Positions 25,204 to 34,078 of a stretch of DNA of 64,000 bases are shown here, piece after piece. The stretch is from Methylobacterium planeticum. GTDB taxonomy: Bacteria; Pseudomonadota; Alphaproteobacteria; Rhizobiales; Beijerinckiaceae. The stretch covers positions 1 through 64,000 of the forward strand of contig NZ_VZZJ01000005.1 in assembly GCF_008806345.1 (NCBI RefSeq). The letters are read 5' to 3'. The notes beneath the pieces were generated by a model. The model saw nothing but the letters and a program-made list of their open reading frames with translations. It searched no databases and had not been told where the DNA came from. The translations under genes were made by a program, and so were the position numbers. Numbering within the stretch: the stretch's first letter is position 1; the number at the start of each line of letters is the position of its first letter.

Positions 25204-25438
25204 CGCATCGGCAAGCCCGCGCGGCGCCTGAGCGAAGGCCAAATCCGCCATCCCGAAGGGATCATCGGATTGGGCCTAAGACCGGGCAGGCATTCCCCCG
25301 AAACGGGAATGTCCGGGGCCGTACGCCTTCAATCTTCCTTTACCATGATGGCAACAGGATCAGGCTCCTAGGGGAGCGTGTTCAGGCTCCTTCGCGCCGG
25401 ACCCGGTCCGGGCCGGCGCGTCCCGAGTCGGACCCTGC

Positions 25439-26560
25439 ATGTTCCTGTTCACCACCCCTTCCGCCAACCCGCGCGAGACCGGCCCGAACGCCGTGGCGCC
25501 GGCGCGGAGCGCGGGCGCCACGGCGGTGGTCGAGGCGATCCGGGACGGGGCCCAGAGCACGGGCGTCGGCTTCGACTACCTGCTCGCCACCGCGCAGCGC
25601 GAATCCGCCCTCGACCCGGCCGCCAAGGCCGCCACCTCCTCGGCCACCGGCCTGTTCCAGTTCATCGATCAGACCTGGCTCGGCGTGATGAAGACGGCGG
25701 GGCCGAAGCTCGGCCTCTCCGACTACGCCGACGCGATCACGACGCGGCCGGACGGCACCTACACGGTCTCCGACACCGCGACGCGGCAGACGATCCTCGA
25801 CCTGCGCCGCGACCCGAAGATCGCCTCGACGCTCGCCGGAGCCCTCACCCAGAAGAACCGGGAGGCCCTGAGCGCATCGCTCGGGCGCGAGCCCACGAGC
25901 GGCGACCTCTACGCCGCGCACGTGCTCGGGGCGCGGGGCGCCACGACCCTGATCGGCTCGGCCCAGGCGAGCCCGGCCCGCGCCGCGGCCCTCGATCTGC
26001 CGGACGCGGCGGCCGCGAACCGGGGCCTGTTCTACGACAGGGCCGGGCGGCCCCGGACCTCGGCAGAGCTCTACGCCACCCTCTCGACCGCCGCCGCCGG
26101 AGGCCGCCCCGGCACCGCGGCGGCGACCGACGTCACGGCCCTGCCGCAGGGCACGAGCGCCTACGCGGCGATCGACGGCGGGGGCCTGCGCGCCCTGTTC
26201 CAGACCGACCGGCGCCAGGGCGCGATCTCGGACGGCGTCGCCAAGCTCTGGCAGGGCCGCTCCGCGGGCGACGGCGAACGCAGCGCCCCGACCTACTTCC
26301 CGCGCTCGGACGAGGGCGCGGATCCGGTGACCGAGACCGGAGCCATCGCGAACGCCGCCCCGGCGAATGGCACGCCAACCCTCGGCACGCCCACCCTCGG
26401 CGCTCCCATCCTCGGCGCTCCCATCCTCGGCGCTCCCATCCTCGGCGCTCCCTTGCCGCCGCGGCGCCCCGCCGAATTCACCGCCGGCCGCAGCGCGGCC
26501 GGCCCTCGCGCGGGCACCCCGCTCGACCTGTCCCTGTTCACGATCCGGAGCGGTCCATGA
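25439..26560 (+). CDS. Lytic-transglycosylase-like protein with repeat and PLPPRRP tail
   Basis: A 373-residue protein without a classical signal peptide. Residues 35-150 resemble an SLT domain: TAQRESALDPAAKA holds the expected catalytic Glu and SSATGLFQFIDQTWL is a typical follow-up. GDLYAAHVLGARGA is usual in the Rhizobiales subgroup. The C-terminal region has five 15-base repeats encoding LGAPI-like pentads and then PLPPRRPAEF, the motif that also occurs three times in the 2043-3107 transglycosylase. The stop overlaps the next gene's start (ATGA). Export by a flagellar or other route is possible but not shown. Confidence 0.8.
   Translation: MFLFTTPSANPRETGPNAVAPARSAGATAVVEAIRDGAQSTGVGFDYLLATAQRESALDPAAKAATSSATGLFQFIDQTWLGVMKTAGPKLGLSDYADAITTRPDGTYTVSDTATRQTILDLRRDPKIASTLAGALTQKNREALSASLGREPTSGDLYAAHVLGARGATTLIGSAQASPARAAALDLPDAAAANRGLFYDRAGRPRTSAELYATLSTAAAGGRPGTAAATDVTALPQGTSAYAAIDGGGLRALFQTDRRQGAISDGVAKLWQGRSAGDGERSAPTYFPRSDEGADPVTETGAIANAAPANGTPTLGTPTLGAPILGAPILGAPILGAPLPPRRPAEFTAGRSAAGPRAGTPLDLSLFTIRSGP
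26381..26455 (+). repeat. 15-bp in-frame tandem repeat, five units
   Basis: Units of CTCGGCGCTCCCATC and variants encode Leu-Gly-Ala-Pro-Ile pentads before the PLPPRRP motif of the transglycosylase-like protein. The first and last units are diverged; the central three are identical. Confidence 0.9.
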
Positions 26561-28059
26561 TCATCCGCCAGTTCCTGGCCTGGACGCAGCACAGCTCGGC
26601 CGGGCGCCGGGCCGAGGCGGCCTCCGCCCTCGTGCGGGCTTATCTCTACACCAACCTCGACCCCGAGGCGGCCTGGGAAGCCAAGACCGCGATCCTCGCC
26701 CTCCTCGACGATCCCGCCCCCATCGTGCGCCGCGCCCTCGCGGAGGCCTGCGCGGCCTCGGCGCGGGCACCGCGCCCCCTCGTGGTCTCCCTCGCGGCCG
26801 ACCAGCCGGAGATCGCGAGCCTCGTCCTCGCCCGCTCGCCGATCCTGACCGATGCCGACCTCGTGGACGCCGCCGCGATGGGGGGCGAGAGCATCCGGGC
26901 CGTGATCGCGGCCCGCCACCACCTGGCCTACGCAGTGGCGGGCGCGCTCGCGGAGATCGGCGGCCCGGACACCCTGGCCCGCCTCGCCGCGAACCCGACG
27001 GCTCAGATCACCACCGGGCGCCTCCTGCGCATGGTCGAGCGCCACGGCGACGATGCCCGACTGCGCGAGGCCCTGCTCGCCCGGGCCGACCTGCCGCTGG
27101 AGGTCCGCCACGCGGTGGCGGGGCGCCTCGCCCGGGCGCTGTCGGACTTCGTGACCGCCTGCGGCTGGCTCTCCCCGGAGCGGGGCGAGCGGGTCAGCCG
27201 CGAGGCGAGCGAGCGCTCCGTCCTCGACCTCTGCGCGCATGCGGGAGCCGGAGCCCTCGGCCGCGTCGTCCAGCACCTGCGCAGCACCGGGCAGCTCAAT
27301 GCCGGCCTCATCCTGCGGGCGATCCTCTCCGGCCAGATGCCGTTCGCGGAAGCCGCCTATGCCGACCTCACCGGCTTCGACCGGGCCCGGGTGGCCGGGC
27401 TGATGCGCCAGCCGCGGGGCACCGCGGCCCTGCATCGCCGTGCCGGCCTGCCCGAGCCGCTGCTCGCCGCCTTCGAGGCCGCCCTCACGGCCTGGCGCGA
27501 GGCGGCGAGCGGCGCCGGCACGCTGCAGGGCGCCGGCCTGTCGCGCCGCATGATCGAACGCGCCCTCACCGCCTGCGAGGGCATGCCCTTCGCCGAGATG
27601 CAGGCCGTGACGGCCCTCCTCGCCCGCTACGAGGCGGAGGCCGCGCGCGACGAGGCCCGCGCCGTCGCCCGGACGATCGCCGCGGCCGCGCAGGCGCGCG
27701 AGGCCGCACGCCTGGACACCGAGCGGCTCGAGGCCGAGTGGCGCGCGGCGCAGGGCCTGGAGGCGGAGCGCCTCGCGGCCCAACGGCAGGAGGCCGGACT
27801 CGAAGCCCGTGCGCTGCCGTCACTCGAGGCGCCAGCCGCCCGCGTCCCGGCGGAAGCCGCGCCGGACGCGATCGAGGCGGTGCTCGACACATTGCCCGAT
27901 GCGCTGCTCGCGAGCTTCCGCGAGGAGCAGGAGCGCCTGCACCGGGACGGGGAGGCGGCCCGCGCCAGGGAGGCGGCCGAGGCCGTGCTGGAGACGATCC
28001 CCGAGGGGCTGATCGCGAGCTACCGCGAGGACCGCGCGCGTCTGCGGCTCGCGGCTTGA
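26557..28059 (+). CDS. DUF2336 domain protein
   Basis: A 500-residue, mostly alpha-helical soluble protein of the alphaproteobacterial DUF2336 family (HEAT-like repeats over about residues 20-330). Its function is unknown. The C-terminal part is a charged coiled coil (about 350-430, Ala/Glu/Arg rich). It ends with two copies of a motif of about 23 residues (EAVLDTLPDALLASFREEQ and EAVLETIPEGLIASYREDR), an internal duplication. The ATG overlaps the stop of the transglycosylase-like gene, so the two proteins are probably made together. Confidence 0.85.
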   Translation: MIIRQFLAWTQHSSAGRRAEAASALVRAYLYTNLDPEAAWEAKTAILALLDDPAPIVRRALAEACAASARAPRPLVVSLAADQPEIASLVLARSPILTDADLVDAAAMGGESIRAVIAARHHLAYAVAGALAEIGGPDTLARLAANPTAQITTGRLLRMVERHGDDARLREALLARADLPLEVRHAVAGRLARALSDFVTACGWLSPERGERVSREASERSVLDLCAHAGAGALGRVVQHLRSTGQLNAGLILRAILSGQMPFAEAAYADLTGFDRARVAGLMRQPRGTAALHRRAGLPEPLLAAFEAALTAWREAASGAGTLQGAGLSRRMIERALTACEGMPFAEMQAVTALLARYEAEAARDEARAVARTIAAAAQAREAARLDTERLEAEWRAAQGLEAERLAAQRQEAGLEARALPSLEAPAARVPAEAAPDAIEAVLDTLPDALLASFREEQERLHRDGEAARAREAAEAVLETIPEGLIASYREDRARLRLAA

Positions 28060-28072
28060 GCCGGGCCGGCCG

Positions 28073-28843
28073 CTACCCGAATTGCTCGCGCAGGATGCGC
28101 TCGTCGAGGCTGTGCCCGGGATCGTGCAGGAGCACGAGGTCGGTGGCCTGATCGAGCCAGGTCTCGACGGTGCAGACCCGGCGGAACTCGGTATGGTCGG
28201 CCACCGCCGCGACGGGGCGGTGCTCGGCATCGAGCACCTCGATGCGGATCCGGGCGTAGTTCGGCAGCAGCGCCCCGCTCCAGCGCCGGGGCCGGAAGGC
28301 CGAGATCGGCGTGAGGGCGAGGAGCTGGGCGTGGAGCGGCAGGATCGGGCCGCCGACCGAGAGGTTGTAGGCGGTGGATCCGGCCGGCGTCGCGGCGAGC
28401 ACCCCGTCGGCGATCAGCTCTGGCAGCCGGACATGCCCATCGACCGCGATCTTCAGCTTGGCGGTCTGGTGGGTCTGGCGCAGCATGTAGACTTCGTTGA
28501 TCGCCCGGGCCTCGTGCAGGCGCCCCTCGGTGTCGCGGGCCTCCATCCGCAGGGGATGGACCACGCTGCGCTCCGCCCGCTCCAGCCGCTCGATCAGCCC
28601 GTCCTCGCGGAACTCGTTCATCAGGAAGCCGACGGTGCCGCGGTTCATGCCGTAGATCGGCTTCACCCGATCCATGAAGCGGTGCAGCACCTGCAGCATC
28701 AGGCCGTCGCCGCCGAGCGCCACGACGACGTCGGCATCCTCGGGGGCCACGTGGTCGTAGCGCCGCATCAGGGCCGCCGCGGCCTGCCGCGCATCCGGCG
28801 TGGGACTCGCGACGAAGGCGATCTTGTGGAAGCGCCGCGCCAT
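28073..28843 (-). CDS. nadK: NAD kinase
   Basis: NadK phosphorylates NAD to NADP with ATP or polyphosphate. The 256-residue protein has the GGDG motif ([11 protein letters not shown], about 44-54), the NEF segment ([11 protein letters not shown]) and the [16 protein letters not shown] loop that binds the nucleotide. Length matches the short alphaproteobacterial form. The ATG at 28843 starts MARRFHK; an upstream TTG at 28852 is less likely. The gene is divergent from cutA and convergent with the DUF2336 gene. Confidence 0.95.
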   Translation of the reverse strand: MARRFHKIAFVASPTPDARQAAAALMRRYDHVAPEDADVVVALGGDGLMLQVLHRFMDRVKPIYGMNRGTVGFLMNEFREDGLIERLERAERSVVHPLRMEARDTEGRLHEARAINEVYMLRQTHQTAKLKIAVDGHVRLPELIADGVLAATPAGSTAYNLSVGGPILPLHAQLLALTPISAFRPRRWSGALLPNYARIRIEVLDAEHRPVAAVADHTEFRRVCTVETWLDQATDLVLLHDPGHSLDERILREQFG

Positions 28844-28933
28844 GCTGATCAAGGTCCGCCCTGTTGACGCGGCGCCACCGGGTGCGCCTCCCTGGAGGCG
28901 TCACCGGCAACGTCTTCGCGGGAGAGCCATAGC

Positions 28934-29260
28934 ATGGAGCGTCCGTTCCTCGTCTACACCACATTCCCCGATGCCGAGACCGCGCTCGCGGTCGGGGAGG
29001 CGCTGGTGCGCGCCAGGCTCGCCGCCTGCGTCAACGTGATTCCGGGCATGCGGTCGGTCTATGCCTGGAAGGGGGCGGTGGAGCAGGGCTCCGAGGTCGT
29101 CGCCATCGTGAAGAGCCGCGAGGGCCTCGCCGAGGCGGTGTCGGCGGAGCTCAAGGCACGCCACCCCTACGAGACGCCGATCCTGCTGCACCTCGCGGTC
29201 GCCGGAGCCGATCCGGACACGGCGGCCTGGATCCTGGCGGAGACCGGAACTCCGGGCTGA
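28934..29260 (+). CDS. cutA: Divalent-cation tolerance protein CutA
   Basis: A 108-residue CutA1-family protein, which forms ferredoxin-like trimers. Recognisable segments are VYTTFPDAETA, LAACVNVIPGMRSVYAWKG and HPYETPILL, with conserved Cys and Trp. The family is linked to metal tolerance in E. coli but the mechanism is unclear. It lies divergent from nadK. Confidence 0.93.
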   Translation: MERPFLVYTTFPDAETALAVGEALVRARLAACVNVIPGMRSVYAWKGAVEQGSEVVAIVKSREGLAEAVSAELKARHPYETPILLHLAVAGADPDTAAWILAETGTPG

Positions 29261-29261
29261 A

Positions 29262-30221
29262 TCAGCCCGGAGCCCCCCACTGGACCGGCACGAAGGCGTA
29301 GCCGTCGCCCGCGCGGGCGACATGGCCGGTCGCCGGGAAGGGCGCGTGGTAGAAGGCGACCTGCAGCCGCTCGCCGGCGGCGCGGTCGAGGAGGGTCCGG
29401 CGCGTGGCGCGCGCCTGGTCGGCATCGATGTCGAACACCGCCGACCAGTCGGGGTGGCGCACGAACAGGGCCGGGTGGTTCGTGACGTCCGACAGGTGGA
29501 GGAGGCGCGCGCCCTCCGATTCCAGCAGGAAGACCGTGTGTCCGGGCGTGTGGCCGGGGGCGGGCAGCGCCGTGAGGCCGGGACGGATCTCCCGGTCCCA
29601 GCCGAACCGCGTCACCCGTGGACCGCCGGAGCCGAAGATGCGCCGCACGGCCGCGAAGTTCGGGCGCAGGCGTTCGGGCGCGCGGGCGGCGGCGGCCTCG
29701 TCCATCCAGAAGGCCCACTCGGCCTCGGGCACCAGCACCTCTGCATTCGGGTAGGTCAGGCTGCCGTCCTTGAGCCGCAGACCGAGCACGTGGTCGAGGT
29801 GGAAATGGCTCATCACCACGGTGTCGATCGCGGCCCGCTCGATCCCCGCGGCGGCGAGGCCCCGTAGCGTCCCGCCCGTGCCGGGCGGCCCGTTATCGGC
29901 AAAGCCCGTATCGACGAGGATGCGGTGTCCGCCCGCCTCGATGAGCAGCGTCGTGAAGGTGATGTCGAGCCGGTCCGTCGGCAGGAAGGCCTGCGCCATC
30001 GCCGCCCGCACCGCCTCGATCGGCGCGTTCGGGATGAAGCTCGCCTCGAGCGGCCGGGCGAGGGTTCCCTCGTGCAGGGCGGTCAGCGTCGCCGCGCCGA
30101 GCCGGTAGCGATAGGCGCCCGGGAGCGCGCCCTCGGGGGCGGCCGGCGCGCCCGCGGCCGGCTCCGCGGCGGCGAGGAGGACGGGCACGGCGCCCAGGAT
30201 CGTGCGGCGGTCGATCGGCAT
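29262..30221 (-). CDS. Exported MBL-fold metallohydrolase
   Basis: A 319-residue protein with an N-terminal export signal beginning MPIDRRTILGAVPVLLAAAE. The RR lies just before the hydrophobic stretch, so Tat export is possible. The metallo-beta-lactamase fold has the zinc motif SHFHLDHVLG (HxHxDH) near residue 137, GHTPGHTVF with a further His, and HLSDVTNH. It probably hydrolyses a lactone or ester in the periplasm; the substrate is unknown. Convergent with cutA. Confidence 0.87.
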   Translation of the reverse strand: MPIDRRTILGAVPVLLAAAEPAAGAPAAPEGALPGAYRYRLGAATLTALHEGTLARPLEASFIPNAPIEAVRAAMAQAFLPTDRLDITFTTLLIEAGGHRILVDTGFADNGPPGTGGTLRGLAAAGIERAAIDTVVMSHFHLDHVLGLRLKDGSLTYPNAEVLVPEAEWAFWMDEAAAARAPERLRPNFAAVRRIFGSGGPRVTRFGWDREIRPGLTALPAPGHTPGHTVFLLESEGARLLHLSDVTNHPALFVRHPDWSAVFDIDADQARATRRTLLDRAAGERLQVAFYHAPFPATGHVARAGDGYAFVPVQWGAPG

Positions 30222-30304
30222 CGCGAAGAACTCCCGGGGGGCTCCGTGCCGGGGCGCGGCACCGGCCCTCAGCTACCGCGGCGCCCGCGCCCTTCAAGCC
30301 CGGC

Positions 30305-31456
30305 TCAGGCGCCGCCGACCGGGTAGCTCCGGCCCTTCCAGGTCGCGGCTCCGGCCCGCTCGTGCCGCAGCAGGACGTTCCACTGGATCGCGAGGGCGGT
30401 GAGCACCGTGAGGGGATGCAGGGGGATCGTCGCGACGGGCTCGTTCACCACGAGGGTGATCGCCGCGCGGGTCGTGAGCGAGACGATCAGGGCCGCGATC
30501 GCCGCCGCGAGGGCGTAGCCCGGCAGGCCCCCGAACAGGCCCGCGAGCACCAGGGCCGCGGGCAGCACCTGCCCGAGGACGAGGAGGAGCGTCCAGACCG
30601 GCAGGGCCCGGGGGGTCGCCATGCCCTCGTGGGCATTCTTCGAGAACCCGGCCCAGGCCTCCCGGAAGCCCCGGTACATCCGGCAGGTCGCGAGCGCCTG
30701 CCCGGCGACGAGGTCGGTGCCGTGGCCGGCCCCCCGCAGGAGCCGGGGCAGGTGCACGCCGTCGTGGAGGGAGGACCGGATGGCGCCGTGGCCGCCGGTC
30801 TCGGCGTAGACCGCGCGCCGGATCAGGACGAGCTGCCCGCAGGCGGCGCCGAGGGCGGGGCGGGGCGAGGCGCGCATCATCGCCACCGGCAGGAAGCCGA
30901 CGAGGAGGAAGTTGATCATCGGCACGGTGAGCCGCTCTCCGAGCGTCGGCATGCGCTGACGCGGCACGCCGCTGACGAGGGCGGCCCCCGTCCGGCGCGC
31001 ATGGGCGGCGAGGCCCGCGGCGGCGTTGGGCTCGAGGCGCACGTCGGCGTCGACGAAGAGCAGATGCTCGCCCCGCGCCGCGTCGGCGAGGGACGCGCAG
31101 GCGTGGTTCTTCCCCGTCCAGCCCTCGGGCAGGCCCGGCACCGCCAGGAGGCGCAGGCGCGGATCCTCCGCGGCAAGGCCCCGCACGATCTCGGCGGTCC
31201 GGTCGGTGGAATGGTCGTCCCCGACCAGGAGCTCGATCGCCGTTCCGGCGCTCGCCAGCGCCGCACGGAGCGTCGGCTCGATATTGGCCTCCTCGTTGCG
31301 GGCCGGGATCAGGATCGAGACGAGCCCGGGCGTGGCCGCCTCCGCATCCGCCTCCGGGGTGCGCAGCAGCGTGAGGTTCATGGCCGCCAGGATCGCGGGC
31401 AGGAGCGCGCAGGCGAGGGACAGGAGAGCCAGGGCGAGGAGCGCGAGATCAAGCAT
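30305..31456 (-). CDS. Family-2 glycosyltransferase, CrtQ-like, carotenoid locus
   Basis: A 383-residue membrane-associated GT2 enzyme. One N-terminal helix (about 1-28) precedes the GT-A domain with VSILIPARNEEANIEPTL, VGDDHSTDRT and the divalent-metal motif FVDADVRL. Three C-terminal hydrophobic segments (about 285-365) follow. The HpnB/CrtQ subgroup has this layout. It overlaps the upstream acyltransferase gene by one base and is last in the run that begins with a CrtI-family gene. I infer it glycosylates an oxidised carotenoid, as CrtQ does in staphyloxanthin synthesis. A hopanoid or lipid acceptor is an alternative. Confidence 0.82.
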   Translation of the reverse strand: MLDLALLALALLSLACALLPAILAAMNLTLLRTPEADAEAATPGLVSILIPARNEEANIEPTLRAALASAGTAIELLVGDDHSTDRTAEIVRGLAAEDPRLRLLAVPGLPEGWTGKNHACASLADAARGEHLLFVDADVRLEPNAAAGLAAHARRTGAALVSGVPRQRMPTLGERLTVPMINFLLVGFLPVAMMRASPRPALGAACGQLVLIRRAVYAETGGHGAIRSSLHDGVHLPRLLRGAGHGTDLVAGQALATCRMYRGFREAWAGFSKNAHEGMATPRALPVWTLLLVLGQVLPAALVLAGLFGGLPGYALAAAIAALIVSLTTRAAITLVVNEPVATIPLHPLTVLTALAIQWNVLLRHERAGAATWKGRSYPVGGA

Positions 31457-32379
31457 CACGGGACCTCGCTCTCGGCGTCCCGAGCGGGGTGATGGGCCGG
31501 GTCGAAGGGGCGCCCGGCGAGCAGCGCCTTCAACCGGCGCCAGCGGTCGTAGATGCCGCCGATGCCCTTGGCGCCGGAGGCCAGCGGCACGAAGCGCGCC
31601 GGCTCCCGGGCGATCACGTCGGCGCTGAGGCGGTCGAGGGTCGCGGTGAGCGCCTCCTCGAGACGGGAGAGGCGCCCGGTCCGGGGCAGGGCGAGGAGGT
31701 CCGCGGCCGGGATCGGTGTCCCGAAGGCCGCGCAGGCCTCGGCCCCGCGCTCCTCCCAGAAGGCGTATTCGAGGGCGAGCGGCAGGAACAGCGCGTCGGG
31801 GGCGATCGCGGCGAGGCGCGCGACGCCGGGGCGCAGGCCGAGGGGCCGGGTGCGCACGTCGACGAAGCGCCCCTGCGCGGTGATCCAGATCATCCGGTGC
31901 GGGCGGCTGAGGATGCCCCGCGAGGCCGCCAGGAACTGGGCCGCGCCCCGCGCCGTCTCGAGGTCGACCCCGAAGGCGCCCATGCGGCGGAACACGGCGT
32001 AGCGCGCGAGGGCCCTGGCGTCGAAGGGCGCGTAGGATTCCCGCGCCGGGAACAGGCGGCCGGCGAGCAGGATCACGGTCGCGGCATCCCACCAGGCCGG
32101 GTGGTTGCAGTAGACCACGATGGGGCCGGGATGCTCGGCGCAGCGGGGCAGGCCCCAGCGCGCGAGGCGGACGGCGTTGAGGTGCCGGCGCAGGAAGCGG
32201 TCGAAATACGCGACCATGAAGCGCCAGATCACGGGCGAGACCGGCGCGGGCTGGCTCGCCCGGCTCTGCGCGCCGCGGCTCGGAACGGCCGCGGGACTGG
32301 TTTCGACGTCGAGCACGCTCTCGCCTCGGATTGCACCATGGGCCGTGCGGTCAACCGACCGGGCGGCGGGCTGGTTCAC
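31456..32379 (-). CDS. PlsC-like acyltransferase, CrtO-like role, carotenoid locus
   Basis: A 307-residue protein with an acyltransferase domain (about 85-240). The HX4D motif appears as CNHPAWWDA and a later block is GRFVDVRTRPLG. There is no strong membrane span. In the staphyloxanthin pathway a dedicated acyltransferase (CrtO) esterifies the glycosylated carotenoid. The position here, between a CrtP-like gene and a glycosyltransferase gene, suggests the same role. The start is uncertain: GTG at 32379 gives the length above, but about 45 N-terminal residues are not domain-like and a later start is possible. Confidence 0.75.
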   Translation of the reverse strand: MNQPAARSVDRTAHGAIRGESVLDVETSPAAVPSRGAQSRASQPAPVSPVIWRFMVAYFDRFLRRHLNAVRLARWGLPRCAEHPGPIVVYCNHPAWWDAATVILLAGRLFPARESYAPFDARALARYAVFRRMGAFGVDLETARGAAQFLAASRGILSRPHRMIWITAQGRFVDVRTRPLGLRPGVARLAAIAPDALFLPLALEYAFWEERGAEACAAFGTPIPAADLLALPRTGRLSRLEEALTATLDRLSADVIAREPARFVPLASGAKGIGGIYDRWRRLKALLAGRPFDPAHHPARDAESEVP

Positions 32380-32425
32380 GCGCCGTGCACGCCGTCGTGC
32401 CGGGCCATGCGGTCGCGCCGGCGGT

Positions 32426-33952
32426 TCAAGCGGTCCTGCGCTCGACGCCCCGCACGTCCGAATCGTGCGCGTCGGCGGCGATCCAGCCCGACATCATCAC
32501 CATCGGCATGCCGGGCCCCGGATGGGCCGCGCCCCCCGCGAGGTAGAGGTTGCGCACCTGCCGCGAGCGGTTGCCCGGCTTGAAGGCACCCATCACCCGC
32601 CCGTGCGAGGCGAGGCCGTAGATCGCGCCGTTCAGGACCTTGTAGCGCTCGTGGATGTCCTGGGGCGTCAGGTGCCGCTCGACGACGATGCGCTCCTCAA
32701 GGTCCGGCATGTTGGCGGTGCGCTTGAGCTTGTCGAGGATGACCCGGCGATAGGCGGGAAACATCGTCGACCAGTCGTGGTGGGGCCGCAGGTAGGGGGT
32801 GTGCACCAGGACGTAGAGCGCCTCGCCGCCCTCCGGCGCCACGGACGGGTCGGTGGAGGAGGGGGCCGCCAGGTAGGCGGTCGGGTCGGGGGCGGGCTCG
32901 CCCTTGTTGTAGATGAAATCGAACTCCTCCTCCGGGTTGCGGGAGAAGACGAAATCGTGGTGGTTGAGGTGCTCGTAGCGCTTGTTCAGGCCGAGATACA
33001 GCACCACGCCCGAGCAGGCCGGCTCGATCTTCTTGCGCTCGTAGGCCTTGCCGACCTCGCCGCCGACGAGCTCCCGGTAGGTGCGCACCGAATCCATGTT
33101 CGAGATCACGGCGTCGTAGGGCGTCGTGCCGTCGCGCGTCCTCAGGCCCGTGACCGCGCCATCCTCGATGGCGAGGCCCGTCACCTCGCTCGCGGGCTTG
33201 AGGGTGGCGCCGAGCTCGCCCGCGAGCCTGGCCAGGGCCTCGGCCACCGCGCGGGTGCCGCCCATCGGGTACCAGACGCCCTCGGCCGTCTGCATGTGGG
33301 CGATGGCGCAGAGGACGGCCGGGGCCCCGTAGGGCGAGGAGCCGACATATTGCACGAAGTGGTCGAGCATCTGGGCGAGGCGCGCATCCTTGACCTTGCC
33401 CCGGATGGTGCTCGCCACGGAGGCGTGCATGCGCAGGGACAGCACGTCCCGCAGGGTGCCGGGGTTCATGTTCGCCCGGATGTTGATGGTGTCGAACAGA
33501 TCCTCCACCGGCTTCCAGAAGAAGAACCGGTTCGAGACGTCGTGCAGGTGCTGCGAGATGCCGATGAAGCGCCTGTAGCCCTCGCCCGCCCCGGCGCCGG
33601 GCACGAACCGGTCCATGTCGGCGGCCATCGCCTCGACGTCCTGCATCAGGTCGATCTGCGAGCCGTCGTCGAAGAAGCAGCGCCATTGCGGGTCGAGGCG
33701 GCGCAGGTCGAGGTAGTCGTGCATGTCGCGGCCCGCCTCGGCGAAGATGCGCTCGAGCACCCGCGGCACGGTGAGGATCGTCGGCCCCATGTCGAAGCGG
33801 AAGCCGCCCTCGTGCAGGACCGCGGCCTTGCCGCCGAGCCAGGCGTTCTTGTCGTAGAGGGTGACGCGATGGCCCCGCGCGGCGCTCACGCAGGCGGCGG
33901 CCAGGCCGCCGAGACCCGACCCCACCACCGCGACCGAGGATTCAGCCCGCAT
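32426..33952 (-). CDS. CrtI-family FAD-dependent carotenoid oxidase, CrtP (CrtNb)-like
   Basis: A 508-residue enzyme with the dinucleotide-binding start SSVAVVGSGLGGLAAACVSAARG, the carotenoid-desaturase block GGKAAVLHEGG–RFDMGPTIL and the C-terminal FAD motif LYLAGGAAHPGPGMPMV. Its central part (FVFSRNPEEEFDFIYNKG, DPTAYLAAPSSTDPSVAPEG) resembles the oxidase branch that adds terminal aldehyde groups to C30 carotenoids more than plain desaturases. That branch call is an inference. It heads a unit with an acyltransferase and a glycosyltransferase. The ATG at 33952 is about 47 bases after a well-formed promoter candidate. Confidence 0.85.
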   Translation of the reverse strand: MRAESSVAVVGSGLGGLAAACVSAARGHRVTLYDKNAWLGGKAAVLHEGGFRFDMGPTILTVPRVLERIFAEAGRDMHDYLDLRRLDPQWRCFFDDGSQIDLMQDVEAMAADMDRFVPGAGAGEGYRRFIGISQHLHDVSNRFFFWKPVEDLFDTINIRANMNPGTLRDVLSLRMHASVASTIRGKVKDARLAQMLDHFVQYVGSSPYGAPAVLCAIAHMQTAEGVWYPMGGTRAVAEALARLAGELGATLKPASEVTGLAIEDGAVTGLRTRDGTTPYDAVISNMDSVRTYRELVGGEVGKAYERKKIEPACSGVVLYLGLNKRYEHLNHHDFVFSRNPEEEFDFIYNKGEPAPDPTAYLAAPSSTDPSVAPEGGEALYVLVHTPYLRPHHDWSTMFPAYRRVILDKLKRTANMPDLEERIVVERHLTPQDIHERYKVLNGAIYGLASHGRVMGAFKPGNRSRQVRNLYLAGGAAHPGPGMPMVMMSGWIAADAHDSDVRGVERRTA

Positions 33953-33998
33953 GTTCTTCTGAGCTCCCGAGGAGGACAACGAGCGTCATCCGCCCCTG

Positions 33999-34033
33999 GG
34001 AAGCTAAGCTAGAAGCCCGCTTGTCCCGGTCAA
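33999..34033 (-). promoter_or_regulatory. Candidate promoter for the crtP-like unit
   Basis: On the minus strand TTGACC (34033-34028) and TAGCTT (34011-34006) are separated by 16 bases. A second TAGCTT follows at 34006-34001. The same pattern, TTGCCT-N16-TAGCTT, precedes the crtN-like gene. This implies the crtP-like unit is transcribed separately from the ABC transporter genes upstream. Confidence 0.55.
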
Positions 34034-34078
34034 CGCGATAACCGGTCGCGCCGCCGGTGCGTCGTCCCGCGCGGCGCA

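Noticed and set aside
32380..32425. Translational overlap between the crtP-like and acyltransferase genes
   Set aside because: With the GTG at 32379 there is a 46-base gap; no overlap or coupling sequence can be shown.
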